This document shows, in pieces, positions 1 to 7,491 of a DNA stretch of 40,068 nt. Below the pieces are notes generated by a model. The model was not told the DNA's origin. It was given only the letters and a program-made list of their open reading frames with translations, and ran no database searches. The translations under genes were made by a program, and so were the position numbers. The stretch's first letter is position 1. Each line of letters starts with the position of its first letter. The DNA is from an uncultured Pirellulaceae bacterium (GTDB taxonomy: Bacteria; Planctomycetota; Planctomycetia; Pirellulales; Pirellulaceae). Location: NCBI GenBank assembly GCA_938036435.1, contig CALHPU010000004.1, forward strand, positions 1 through 40,068, given 5' to 3'.

Positions 1-120
1 GCCGGTGGACTAAATCGGCGTTGCGGACTAGGGCCTTTTGAAGAGTCAGCTGATGGCTGGCCGGTCAGATCGTGAGGGCCGATGGTGGTTTTGGACTCTG
101 CTGACATGGAATCCCAACGA

Positions 121-177
121 CCCACCCTACATTGACCTTGATGTAGGGTGGGGCAAGCGACGTCGTCGCGCCCACCC
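121..177. repeat. REP-like inverted repeat downstream of the DUF202 gene
   Basis: A perfect 12-bp inverted repeat (121-132 against 141-152, arms CCCACCCTACAT and ATGTAGGGTGGG, 8-base loop) is followed at 171-177 by a further CCCACCC that could pair with the GGGTGGG of the right arm, enclosing a small GCGAC/GTCGC hairpin. There is no T-tract, so a simple Rho-independent terminator is unlikely. From memory, GTAGGGTGGG-type motifs are common as dispersed intergenic repeats in bacteria. It lies just past the end of the 2039-214 minus-strand cluster. Nothing else is recognised between positions 1 and 213. Confidence 0.5.
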
Positions 178-213
178 ACAAATTGCCTCCAGCTATTTTG
201 TCTATCAAGGCGA

Positions 214-636
214 TCAATACACATCGATCATCAGCAAGAAAATGATCAGTGCCACCGCAATAATTGCTGTGGAATACGCTACGATCATGGCCAATGTCCA
301 TGCGGCAAATGGACGAGAACCATCACTGCGAATACGTGCAAAGTACTTTCGGTAGTGCCATGGGGCTCCCGCTGATGCGATTGCTCCGATGGCTACCATC
401 ATGACGCCAATTCCAGTCGCCAAGTTGGCATGCTGACTCTTGATTTCGATGCCCAACGTGGAGAGGATGAGTGCGAATCTGGCAAGGACAAAGCCGAACG
501 CCATGAGCGCAAGACTGGTTCTCACCCACGCAAGCAGAGTGCGCTCGGCTGACATCTGCACGCGCGGATCACGTTCGGAAATTCCGAAACGTGCATTGGG
601 CGGATCAGCTGACTGGTTTTTCTCGTGCGCCGCCAT
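214..636 (-). CDS. DUF202 (YidH-type) small membrane protein
   Basis: This is a 140-residue inner-membrane protein with three hydrophobic segments. The N-terminal part carries the RTLLAWVRTSLALMAFGF signature typical of the DUF202/YidH family, followed by two more membrane spans, the last at the C-terminus (IVAYSTAIIAVALIIFLLM). The family has no established biochemical function. I chose the ATG at 634-636 because it starts just after the stop of the upstream oxidoreductase at 651; the longer open frame would overlap that gene. Being only 14 bases downstream, it is probably co-transcribed with the oxidoreductase-ACP-ketosynthase cluster, although its role there is unknown. Confidence 0.8.
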   Translation of the reverse strand: MAAHEKNQSADPPNARFGISERDPRVQMSAERTLLAWVRTSLALMAFGFVLARFALILSTLGIEIKSQHANLATGIGVMMVAIGAIASAGAPWHYRKYFARIRSDGSRPFAAWTLAMIVAYSTAIIAVALIIFLLMIDVY

Positions 637-650
637 TTGGCAATCCGATC

Positions 651-2039
651 TCAAGGACGAAGACAATGAAGGTTGGCCATCGAAATACCGCTCATCATGG
701 CACCGATGATCCCGACGTAACCTTGGTCGGTCCCACAAAGAAACAAGTTGTCGACATGGGTTGATCCGTCAAGTTTCTTCTCCGGGGCTCCGTATACGGC
801 TCCGTTATCATGCCAAGTAAATCGTCGAATCGTCTTGGGAGTAAAAAGGTCTGTGTCAATCACGTACGGGCGAAAGTCTGGCGTGAACCGGACACTGGCC
901 TCGACACTCTTGTCATACCATTTTAATTTGGCGCGAGCATAATCTTCGTCTGACATCTCGTTCCATCGCCGGAAATCGGCGATCGTCGTAATACGGACGA
1001 TGCCGTCGGCCAGTTTACCTTCGTCGTCGGCGTAGACATAATTATTGGGTGAACAGATCACGCCGGTACGCGTGTCGCAAAAATCATCAGTTGGCGGATG
1101 CCAGTTGAATTTTTCTGAATCATTATAGAACACGATCGTGTCGTCATTTCCGATCTTTGAGGGCTCGCGATCCAGTACAGAGATTGACTCGATGAACGTC
1201 ATCTCTCCTGCCTTGGATAAGTCCGGTTCGCTGACGTCGGAGCACAGTCGCATCGTCTCCAGTGAACCGGCAGATGACAGAATCCGCTTTCCCTCGATAA
1301 CCTCGCCGTTATCGAGCTCGACCGCCGTCGCGTGTCCATTGTCAACGATGACTTTGCTGACGCCATGACGTAGTTTGAGTTCGCCGCCGAGGCTTCGGTA
1401 CCGCTTGACCAGATTCTTCAGAATCAGCCGGACGCCTTTGTAGGGACGGGCAAAGCCTTCGAAGAAGATGCTGCGGAACATGATGCAGAACTGCCCCCAT
1501 GCCATGTCGTGGCTGTCTGCGTTACCGTACCACATTAATGGGCACAAAATCATCTCGATCAAAAGCGGTTCCGAGATCGTTTCATCGAGAACTTTGCGAC
1601 CTGACACTTCGAACGCCTCTTGATCTAAGTCGTCGTAGTCCACAATTTTCTCGATCAACGCCTCGAAGTTATCGACCTGGCCGGGAAAGGCGCGAGCCAC
1701 CTCGCTCCGCAGAAGGTCAATGTCGTTGTCGAAACGCAGTTCGGCCGAAGGGAAGACAACCCTAGACCCGCGTTGTGGCGAGAGAGAAAAGTCTTCCCAC
1801 TTGAAACGGAGCTGCCGAAGGATCCGCGCGAGCGGGCCTTTTTTAGCGCCTTTCTCAGTGAAATTGGTCACCGCGTGTAGACCCACGTCGTAGTCGCGCC
1901 CGTTCATTCGATAAAACGAATTAAGTCCGCCGATCGTGTAGTGCCGCTCAAGGATGCAGACTTTCTGATCGTAGTGGGCCAGTCGGATGCCTGCAGCAAG
2001 ACCGGACATCCCTGCACCAATGATGATCGTGTCGTACAT
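651..2039 (-). CDS. CrtI/phytoene desaturase-like FAD-dependent oxidoreductase
   Basis: The 462-residue product begins with a dinucleotide-binding fold (IIGAGMSGLAAG at residues 6-17, acidic residue in LERHYTIGGLNSF about 20 residues on). It ends with the FAD-contacting C-terminal motif LFLCGTDQGYVGIIGAMMSG. This is the arrangement of the carotenoid desaturase / retinol 13,14-reductase-like family (NAD(P)/FAD-dependent amine-oxidase superfamily). The substrate cannot be read from sequence. Immediately upstream on the same strand lie an acyl carrier protein and a ketosynthase, so an ACP-bound or derived acyl/polyene chain is a more likely substrate than a C40 carotenoid; that is inference. The start ATG at 2039 gives the canonical short lead before the Rossmann motif. 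Confidence 0.85.
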   Translation of the reverse strand: MYDTIIIGAGMSGLAAGIRLAHYDQKVCILERHYTIGGLNSFYRMNGRDYDVGLHAVTNFTEKGAKKGPLARILRQLRFKWEDFSLSPQRGSRVVFPSAELRFDNDIDLLRSEVARAFPGQVDNFEALIEKIVDYDDLDQEAFEVSGRKVLDETISEPLLIEMILCPLMWYGNADSHDMAWGQFCIMFRSIFFEGFARPYKGVRLILKNLVKRYRSLGGELKLRHGVSKVIVDNGHATAVELDNGEVIEGKRILSSAGSLETMRLCSDVSEPDLSKAGEMTFIESISVLDREPSKIGNDDTIVFYNDSEKFNWHPPTDDFCDTRTGVICSPNNYVYADDEGKLADGIVRITTIADFRRWNEMSDEDYARAKLKWYDKSVEASVRFTPDFRPYVIDTDLFTPKTIRRFTWHDNGAVYGAPEKKLDGSTHVDNLFLCGTDQGYVGIIGAMMSGISMANLHCLRP

Positions 2040-2171
2040 GCGTTGAATGCCAGAACGTTAACGTGTAGCCGATCTCGCAAGACATTGGAGAGTGCTCGCT
2101 CGAGGCATCCAAAGTCTTGTGATCTGCATCGGCGGGACTTTTACTTCAAATGGCGAGGGAGTCAGCCCGCT

Positions 2172-2426
2172 TTAGGCTACGGCGACCATTTTGGGCGTCA
2201 GGTAAGTAACGGTCGATGCCATCGATTCAAGCTGCACGTAATCTTCTTCCGGAACTTGCACTCGGTAGCGCTTACGTAGCTCCATGACGATGTCAAGAAA
2301 GTCCATGCTGTCGAGTTCCATCTGATCGCGAAAGGATTGATCGTCGTTCAAGTTCGACAGATCCTCATCGGGAGCGATGTCTGCAAGGATGTCGATGATT
2401 GCGGTTCTGATTTCTGCAGGGACCAT
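2172..2426 (-). CDS. Acyl carrier protein
   Basis: An 84-residue phosphopantetheine-binding protein. The attachment serine is in the ELDSMDFLDIVMEL motif (DSM, where family consensus is DSL), on the expected helix II. The open frame extends 11 codons further to a TTG, but the ATG at 2424-2426 is preceded by ACGGAG at a 7-base spacing and gives normal ACP length, so I use it. The protein would carry growing or finished acyl chains for the neighbouring ketosynthase (170 bp upstream) and FAD oxidoreductase (132 bp downstream). It is a dedicated rather than housekeeping ACP judging from this context and from the divergent DSM motif. Confidence 0.88.
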   Translation of the reverse strand: MVPAEIRTAIIDILADIAPDEDLSNLNDDQSFRDQMELDSMDFLDIVMELRKRYRVQVPEEDYVQLESMASTVTYLTPKMVAVA

Positions 2427-2596
2427 GTTAAACTCCGTGTCTCTTTCTTTAACGCTCAACCGACGAAGCTCTTTCGAGCCTTTACGGGACCGACTAGGTC
2501 AATGGTTGAGCGGTCGCATTGTTTTGTGGTTTTCTGTACGCGAAATCGGCGAATTACGAACGACTTTTATACATGGGATTCGTCTGAAGCGAAACT

Positions 2597-3856
2597 CTAC
2601 ATTCGCTTAATCACGACCGCAGAATTTATCCCAAGCATTCCAAAGGAGTTATTAAAGACGTAGTTAACTCTGTCCAACTCCCGAGCTTCATTGATCACAA
2701 GTCCGTCTATGGCGCACTGCGGATCCAGTTCATCCACGTTAATGGAGGGATGGACCGTGTTATCGTCGAACGACGCTAGATTGCCCGCCAATTCTATGGC
2801 ACCGGCCGCTCCCATCGTATGCCCGATGAAGCTTTTTGTGTTATTTATGAACGTATTATTACATTCGCCAAACACATCGCGCACCGCTTCGCATTCTAGC
2901 ACGTCTCCCATGCCCGTTCCGGTGGCGTGAGTGCTGACAATGTCGATGTCTTCGGCATTGATGCAGGCACGGTCCAGCGCCATTCGGATGCACTGCGCCT
3001 GCCGGGTGGGGTTAGGCAGCACAAAATCTGTGGCATCGGTGTTCATCGCATAACCGACAATTTCGCCAATGATATTAGCCGATCGAGCTTTCGCGTCAGA
3101 AAGTCGTTCGAGCGTGTATAAGCACCCTCCCTCGGCAACCACGATTCCGTTTCTGTTGACATCAAATGGGCGAGATGCCTTTGTGGGGTCCTCGTGAGAG
3201 GCAAGTGCTCCTTGGCTGTTGAAGCCGGCGAAGATGCCAAAAGTATGAATGCTCTCCGAAACGCCACCGGCAATCGCAATGTCGCATTCCTTCAACCGCA
3301 ACATTTGCAGGCCTTGAATCAGCCCCGCGTTACCGGCCGCACACGCCGCACCGATGGTGTAGTGCGGGCCAGTGATACTCATGTTCAACGCGATTTCGCC
3401 GGCCGGGTTGTTGGCGACGGTGCGTGGGTTGTGGTGGTGCGTCCACACGCTGGTGTCGTAATCGAATTTGCTGATCTCGTAGATTTCGCTTTCGGTTTCA
3501 ACGTTGCCGTGTTCGGTGATGCCGACGTAGATCCCTACGCGGCTGGTATCGATGTTGTCCCAATCCAACCCCGAATTTGCGACGGCTTCTCTCGCACAAT
3601 AGATCCCGACACTACCGGCACGCGTCCCACGACGGGCGTCCCGCCGAGACTGATGGCGCTTGACCTCGAAATCACAAATTCCAGCAACCGTTTTTCCAAA
3701 ATAGCGAATTTCATAGTCTTGAATTCCGCTGCGGCCGTTGAGCAAACTATCACGAAACTCTTTAAGGCTATTTCCGTTAGGAGCGGTCAGACCAAGTCCC
3801 GTGATGACGATTCTTTGATCGTCGGGCAAATCTTCTGGTTTGGGAAACTGGGGCAT
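2597..3856 (-). CDS. Beta-ketoacyl-ACP synthase, FabF-like
   Basis: A 419-residue condensing enzyme of the KAS I/II thiolase fold. The catalytic triad is visible: Cys172 in GAACAAGNAG, His310 in STHATGTGMGD and His346 in SFIGHTMGAAG. It would carry out decarboxylative Claisen condensation of malonyl-ACP with an acyl chain, using the ACP encoded next to it. Length is normal for FabF. Start: ATG 3856 preceded by AGGA at 7 bases. Sequence features such as HHNPRTVANNPAGEIALNMSI set it apart from housekeeping FabF, as does its place in a cluster with its own ACP and a desaturase-like enzyme rather than with fabD/fabG/acpP. No ketoreductase or dehydratase is in the window, so those must come from elsewhere. 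Confidence 0.88.
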   Translation of the reverse strand: MPQFPKPEDLPDDQRIVITGLGLTAPNGNSLKEFRDSLLNGRSGIQDYEIRYFGKTVAGICDFEVKRHQSRRDARRGTRAGSVGIYCAREAVANSGLDWDNIDTSRVGIYVGITEHGNVETESEIYEISKFDYDTSVWTHHHNPRTVANNPAGEIALNMSITGPHYTIGAACAAGNAGLIQGLQMLRLKECDIAIAGGVSESIHTFGIFAGFNSQGALASHEDPTKASRPFDVNRNGIVVAEGGCLYTLERLSDAKARSANIIGEIVGYAMNTDATDFVLPNPTRQAQCIRMALDRACINAEDIDIVSTHATGTGMGDVLECEAVRDVFGECNNTFINNTKSFIGHTMGAAGAIELAGNLASFDDNTVHPSINVDELDPQCAIDGLVINEARELDRVNYVFNNSFGMLGINSAVVIKRM

Positions 3857-4296
3857 GTAAGTCCTGTGAGGATGCCCTTGATGGGCGCGAAAGTTGCTGC
3901 TTAAATCCTGTCTCTTTGAGTCCTAGAAACTACCGATTAAACGACCGTTTTGCAACCGTCACAAACGTGAAGTTTACCTTCAAATCCGCAACCGCCGATG
4001 CTGGAAGACGTGAGAAATCTGCCTCGGAAGAAAATTCTGGTTGCTCCAATCGTCTGAAGCGGGCCGGTTCGACACATTCTTGGAAGCCCTATGCTAACAA
4101 GCGGCCCATAGGCACCGATTTGCTGCTGTTTCTTTTACCAGCGGATTTGAGAAAGTTGCGTGCCCAGCAACCGAATGTTTGGCGAAGCGGGTTCTGGTAT
4201 GCGGCAATTTTGCCCCAGCCTCTACGCTTATGCCAAAAACGCACCTCATTAAGAGAAGCGTAGGCTGCGGAGGTCTGGGGCTGAAGTTCGCGTTGC
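3857..4296. other. Intergenic stretch without a recognised gene
   Basis: About 440 bp between the ketosynthase start and the end of the PEP-CTERM gene, both on the minus strand. Open frames on either strand here have no recognisable domain or convincing start. It presumably holds the promoter of the ketosynthase-ACP-oxidoreductase cluster, but I could not pick out a clear -35/-10 pair. Confidence 0.4.
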
Positions 4297-4995
4297 CTAC
4301 CGGCGGCGTCGACGTGCCATGCAACATGTGGCGCCGATCAAGCACAGGGATAGCGCTGTTGGCTCGGGAACCGATGTTGCCGGCGTCACTAGCGTCAACG
4401 TAAAGTCACCGGCTAAGTTGGCAGATTGAAAGTCGTTGAGACTTACGATCTCGATTGTATTGCTACCAACATTCAAAAGACTTGAAAAATCGTTGACGGT
4501 GAATCCCGGTGTGTAATTGATGATCGGTGCTGGGTTGTTAGGATCATCCGGCAGAGAAAGATCTGGGCCAGAGAAAATTGTACCAGTCGAATCGGAAGAA
4601 ACCGTTAGTCTTGGTTGGTTATCGCTTCGAGGGCCGAAAGGAATGCCAAGATTAGTGGCTCCTGTATCGGTGAAGACTGTTTGGTTTGCTCCGTTGAACT
4701 GCGAGACATCAGTGCCTGTATTGAAAAGCGAGTTGTTGTTGACAAGGATTTCAATGCCCGCATCGATTAAGTCGAAGTTCGCTTCAAAAGCAATATTGGG
4801 GATGTCGGCGCTTGTTAAGATAAACGGCATCGTCGCTGCCGCGACTCCACCCGGGGCGGGATCAGGAGTTGTCTGCGTAAACGAGAAATCATCCATTTCA
4901 ATGATTGTGTCAGCGTGAGTTGGTGTCAGTGAAGACGTAATCGCTAGTAAAACCGCGCAGGTGATAGTAAGTGCTTGACGAAATGAATACAGCAT
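4297..4995 (-). CDS. PEP-CTERM sorting-signal exported protein
   Basis: A 232-residue secreted protein. It has an N-terminal signal peptide (basic n-region, hydrophobic core about residues 8-22, likely cleavage after THA near residue 28). Its C-terminus is a PEP-CTERM signal: VPEP, a short hydrophobic segment and a final RRRRR cluster. PEP-CTERM proteins are processed by an exosortase and tend to be surface or extracellular-matrix proteins in exopolysaccharide producers. The body is rich in Asn, Thr and Asp and looks like a beta-sandwich-type extracellular domain; I recognise no enzymatic motif. It stands alone with long gaps on both sides. No exosortase (epsH/xrtA) gene is in the window. Confidence 0.85.
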   Translation of the reverse strand: MLYSFRQALTITCAVLLAITSSLTPTHADTIIEMDDFSFTQTTPDPAPGGVAAATMPFILTSADIPNIAFEANFDLIDAGIEILVNNNSLFNTGTDVSQFNGANQTVFTDTGATNLGIPFGPRSDNQPRLTVSSDSTGTIFSGPDLSLPDDPNNPAPIINYTPGFTVNDFSSLLNVGSNTIEIVSLNDFQSANLAGDFTLTLVTPATSVPEPTALSLCLIGATCCMARRRRR

Positions 4996-5385
4996 CGAAG
5001 AGTCCTTGATTATTGGGAAAAGTTTTTGAAGAAAGAGAGCAGAGGAGAAGTGGTGCTAGGGAAATGTAGCACTCTTTTCGATAGGCCCGGCTACGGATGA
5101 ATGGAGTGACCATCCCTCTTGAAAAAATCCTCGCTAAAGAATTACTACAACCGCTACTAGATCTTCAGCCGGACCCAGAATAAGCCTCTCGAATATTAGA
5201 CATTGGCGCAGTGTTAGACTGTTAACAATGAACAGCAACGACTTGGCAGGAATTTTGGCGACGATCCAAAAGTGTTGAGGCGACGAAAGATCGTTCTTGG
5301 CAATCCCAAAGATTTCGGGCCAAAAGATTGGGCTATGTTTTAGCCCCTTGTTAACCGCGAAAGTTGGACTGGGGATCAGACATTG
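4996..5385. other. Intergenic stretch without a recognised gene
   Basis: About 390 bp between the PEP-CTERM gene start and the end of the reductase gene, AT-rich for this window. It presumably carries the promoter and leader of the PEP-CTERM gene. I see no RNA gene, strong inverted repeat or credible short coding frame. Confidence 0.4.
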
Positions 5386-6387
5386 TCAGTCGCTTGTCAT
5401 TGCATATAGCGATTCTTTAAGCCTAAGCATCCCCTCCGCATTTCCAACTCGCGGAGAGTAACCAAAATCACGTTTGGCACGCGATATATCGAAGTAATGA
5501 TTCTTGGCCAACTGAGAGGCCAGAAAACGCGTCATGCGCGGTTCGGAATCTTTGTTCATCAATTCGTGAATACTCTCTAGGGCGTAGCCCAATCGATACG
5601 CCCAGCGAAAGGAAATCGATTGCCGGACTCTCGACACCCCGGCAAGTTGAAGGATTTCATTGATCCACTCCCAGCAATTCACTGGATCGTCCTGCGATAT
5701 GAAATAAGCTTGGCCGCACAGCGGCGAATTCTCTTCCAGCGCCTCGGCTGCCTGTATGTGTGCTTCGGCGGCGTTGTCCACGTAGATCGTGTCAATCAAG
5801 TTCGCCCCGTCGCCTACACGACGTAACTGTTTCTTTTTTGCCCGATCAATCAAACGCGGAACCAGATGCCGGTCCCCCGGCCCCCAAATCAAGTGAGGAC
5901 GCAAGGCGCAGGTCAGCAAATCGAACTTGTCATTGGCATGTAAGACATTCTGCTCGGCCAGAGCTTTCGAATGAGGATAATGACACAACCACCGCTTGGG
6001 ATAAGGAGCGGATTCATCAACATGCGTCTGGTGTTGGCCGTTGAATGTGACAGACGGGCTGCTGGTGTATACCAACCGCCGGACGCTGGTTTGGACGCAA
6101 GCATCTACAACATTGCGCGTCCCAACTGTGTTGGTTGTGTAGTACCGTTTCCAAGGGCCCCAAATTCCGGAAATGGCTGCGGTGTGAAAAACTATATCTT
6201 GTCCCGTGCAGGCGGATAGCACACTGTCGAAGTCCCGCACATCGCCATGGGCCATCTCAACGTTTAAGCCCGCCAGTCCTTCGTCTCGGCGACGGGTCAT
6301 TGCGGTAACTTCGTAGTTCTGTTTGAGCAGATGCTTAACTAGGCATGACCCCAGAAATCCGTTCGCTCCTGTCACCAGTGCTTTCAC
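5386..6387 (-). CDS. OleD/NSDHL-like NAD(P)-dependent 3-beta-HSD family reductase
   Basis: A 333-residue extended short-chain dehydrogenase. It has the NAD(P) motif TGANGFLG at residues 6-13 and the catalytic YPHSK (Tyr137, Lys141) with upstream SSPS. The stretch SSPSVTFNG...DESAPYP...HYPHSKALAEQ resembles the 3-beta-hydroxysteroid dehydrogenase branch that includes OleD (2-alkyl-3-oxoalkanoate reductase of long-chain olefin synthesis) and sterol-decarboxylating NSDHL. No oleA, oleB or oleC is nearby, so olefin synthesis cannot be claimed. The arginine-rich segment after Gly-Asp (MTRRRDEG) suggests a possible NADPH preference. The ATG at 6387 sits right at the start of the Rossmann fold, as usual. 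The gene stands alone. Confidence 0.85.
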   Translation of the reverse strand: MKALVTGANGFLGSCLVKHLLKQNYEVTAMTRRRDEGLAGLNVEMAHGDVRDFDSVLSACTGQDIVFHTAAISGIWGPWKRYYTTNTVGTRNVVDACVQTSVRRLVYTSSPSVTFNGQHQTHVDESAPYPKRWLCHYPHSKALAEQNVLHANDKFDLLTCALRPHLIWGPGDRHLVPRLIDRAKKKQLRRVGDGANLIDTIYVDNAAEAHIQAAEALEENSPLCGQAYFISQDDPVNCWEWINEILQLAGVSRVRQSISFRWAYRLGYALESIHELMNKDSEPRMTRFLASQLAKNHYFDISRAKRDFGYSPRVGNAEGMLRLKESLYAMTSD

Positions 6388-6783
6388 AAATCTACCTTAA
6401 AAGACTTACACAATACGATTCTAAACCAATTAGCCTCATTCGTCACAATCGCTATCAACACAACGACTGTCCGGCTGAGTTGTTAGGGCAGAGAGAAAAC
6501 TCTCTGCCTGTAAGATCAATCTGCCGATTTACCTTTACTGTGGCCGTTGCGGTCGGCCGAGCTACCGCTTTCACACAAGAAAATTGCACTAAGGGCGATG
6601 AAGCTAACGCTATAGGGTGCCCATCTTATCGCAGACAGTCGCGTCTCAGAACTGGGTCGGCGAAAAAATACGGAATCGGTAATATTCTTCCGGCAATTGC
6701 TAGATTACAATGAGGGGGGATGAGGCCGCTTTTGATCAAACTCGCACATCTTTAAGTGCCTTTTCATTGTTTGAGGTTCCTCT
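6388..6783. other. Divergent intergenic region
   Basis: About 396 bp between the minus-strand reductase and the plus-strand zinc-ribbon gene. It must contain both promoters. A plus-strand open frame that runs through most of it also overlaps the reductase start and has no recognisable domain, so I do not call it. Confidence 0.4.
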
Positions 6784-7428
6784 ATGGGTAGAAAAGAAGG
6801 GTTTTGTGATTCTTGTCAGCAGAACAAGGATCATCGCCGTGTCGCCGGCATATGCTCGCTAATTAATCTTGTCTTGCTGGGAATTCCGAGCCTGTTTGGT
6901 GTAAGCACTTGGGCGTGCGTCCATTGTCGTTCTGTGCGAATTTTTCTTTTTCGCCAACGCGAGGTAAACAGGAAGATCAAGCCTAGTTCATTTCACAAGT
7001 CTTACCTGCCCACGCCACCGCCTAACGGAGGTTTAAAACCTCAGACGCCCCGGAAGGTGAAGTCGACTCGTTCACAACTTTACTCTGAAAAATATCGAGA
7101 CGCGGTAGCGAAGCGTATTGTGTCGGGGATAACCTCGATCGCCGAAGTGAAGGCATCTTTGGATCTGCCGGACTCGGATGTGATGGATTGGATCAAGCAA
7201 AGCTTTCAAAGGAAGGAAGATCGTGTGGAGATGCTGCGCGATGTTTTGATGCGGTACCAAACAGATAACCCTGGATTCGACGCTGAAGAGGTGATGCGCG
7301 ATATCAACCAGTCGCATCAATCTGAACAAAACTCGCGGACAAACCGACCCGTCGAGGATAGGCCCGTTCAATCAAGCGTCAGTGGGATCAATCCGTATAT
7401 GGACTCGATTGTTCCTAACGAAGGCTAA
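6784..7428 (+). CDS. Zinc-ribbon and HTH-like domain protein of unknown function
   Basis: A 214-residue protein in three parts. Residues 8-48 hold two CxxC pairs (Cys8/Cys11 and Cys45/Cys48) around a hydrophobic stretch (ICSLINLVLLGIPSLFG), suggesting a zinc ribbon with either a buried hairpin or a membrane-associated loop. Residues about 58-90 are a basic, proline-rich linker. Residues about 95-140 resemble the N-terminal helix-turn-helix of IS3-type transposase OrfA proteins and related homeodomain-like folds (regularly spaced Y..AV..IVSG..S..EV...L.L..S.V..WI). The C-terminal 50 residues are polar. A GAGG ribosome binding site lies upstream of the ATG. No transposase catalytic domain or terminal repeats are near, so it is not an insertion sequence. 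Role unknown; DNA binding is inferred. Confidence 0.7.
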   Translation: MGRKEGFCDSCQQNKDHRRVAGICSLINLVLLGIPSLFGVSTWACVHCRSVRIFLFRQREVNRKIKPSSFHKSYLPTPPPNGGLKPQTPRKVKSTRSQLYSEKYRDAVAKRIVSGITSIAEVKASLDLPDSDVMDWIKQSFQRKEDRVEMLRDVLMRYQTDNPGFDAEEVMRDINQSHQSEQNSRTNRPVEDRPVQSSVSGINPYMDSIVPNEG

Positions 7429-7437
7429 GTTATTGGA

Positions 7438-7457
7438 ATTATCGCGGGGGCGATAAT
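7438..7457. terminator. Hairpin between convergent genes
   Basis: An 8-bp perfect stem, ATTATCGC/GCGATAAT with a GGGG loop, lies in the 63-bp gap between the convergent genes ending at 7428 and 7492. It may act as a bidirectional terminator, but neither side has a real T-tract. Confidence 0.4.
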
Positions 7458-7491
7458 CTGTTGAGTTGGGTGAGTTTACACCGCTTCCCAT

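Noticed and set aside
3194-3904. Plus-strand frame of 236 codons over the ketosynthase
   Set aside because: Antisense to a ketosynthase with complete catalytic triad; no domain in the plus frame.
3916-4263. Plus-strand 115-codon frame
   Set aside because: No domain, Arg/Ser/Pro-rich composition typical of a wrong-frame translation, no ribosome binding site.
6345-6713. Plus-strand 122-codon frame
   Set aside because: Overlaps the start of the reductase gene in antisense and has no recognisable domain.
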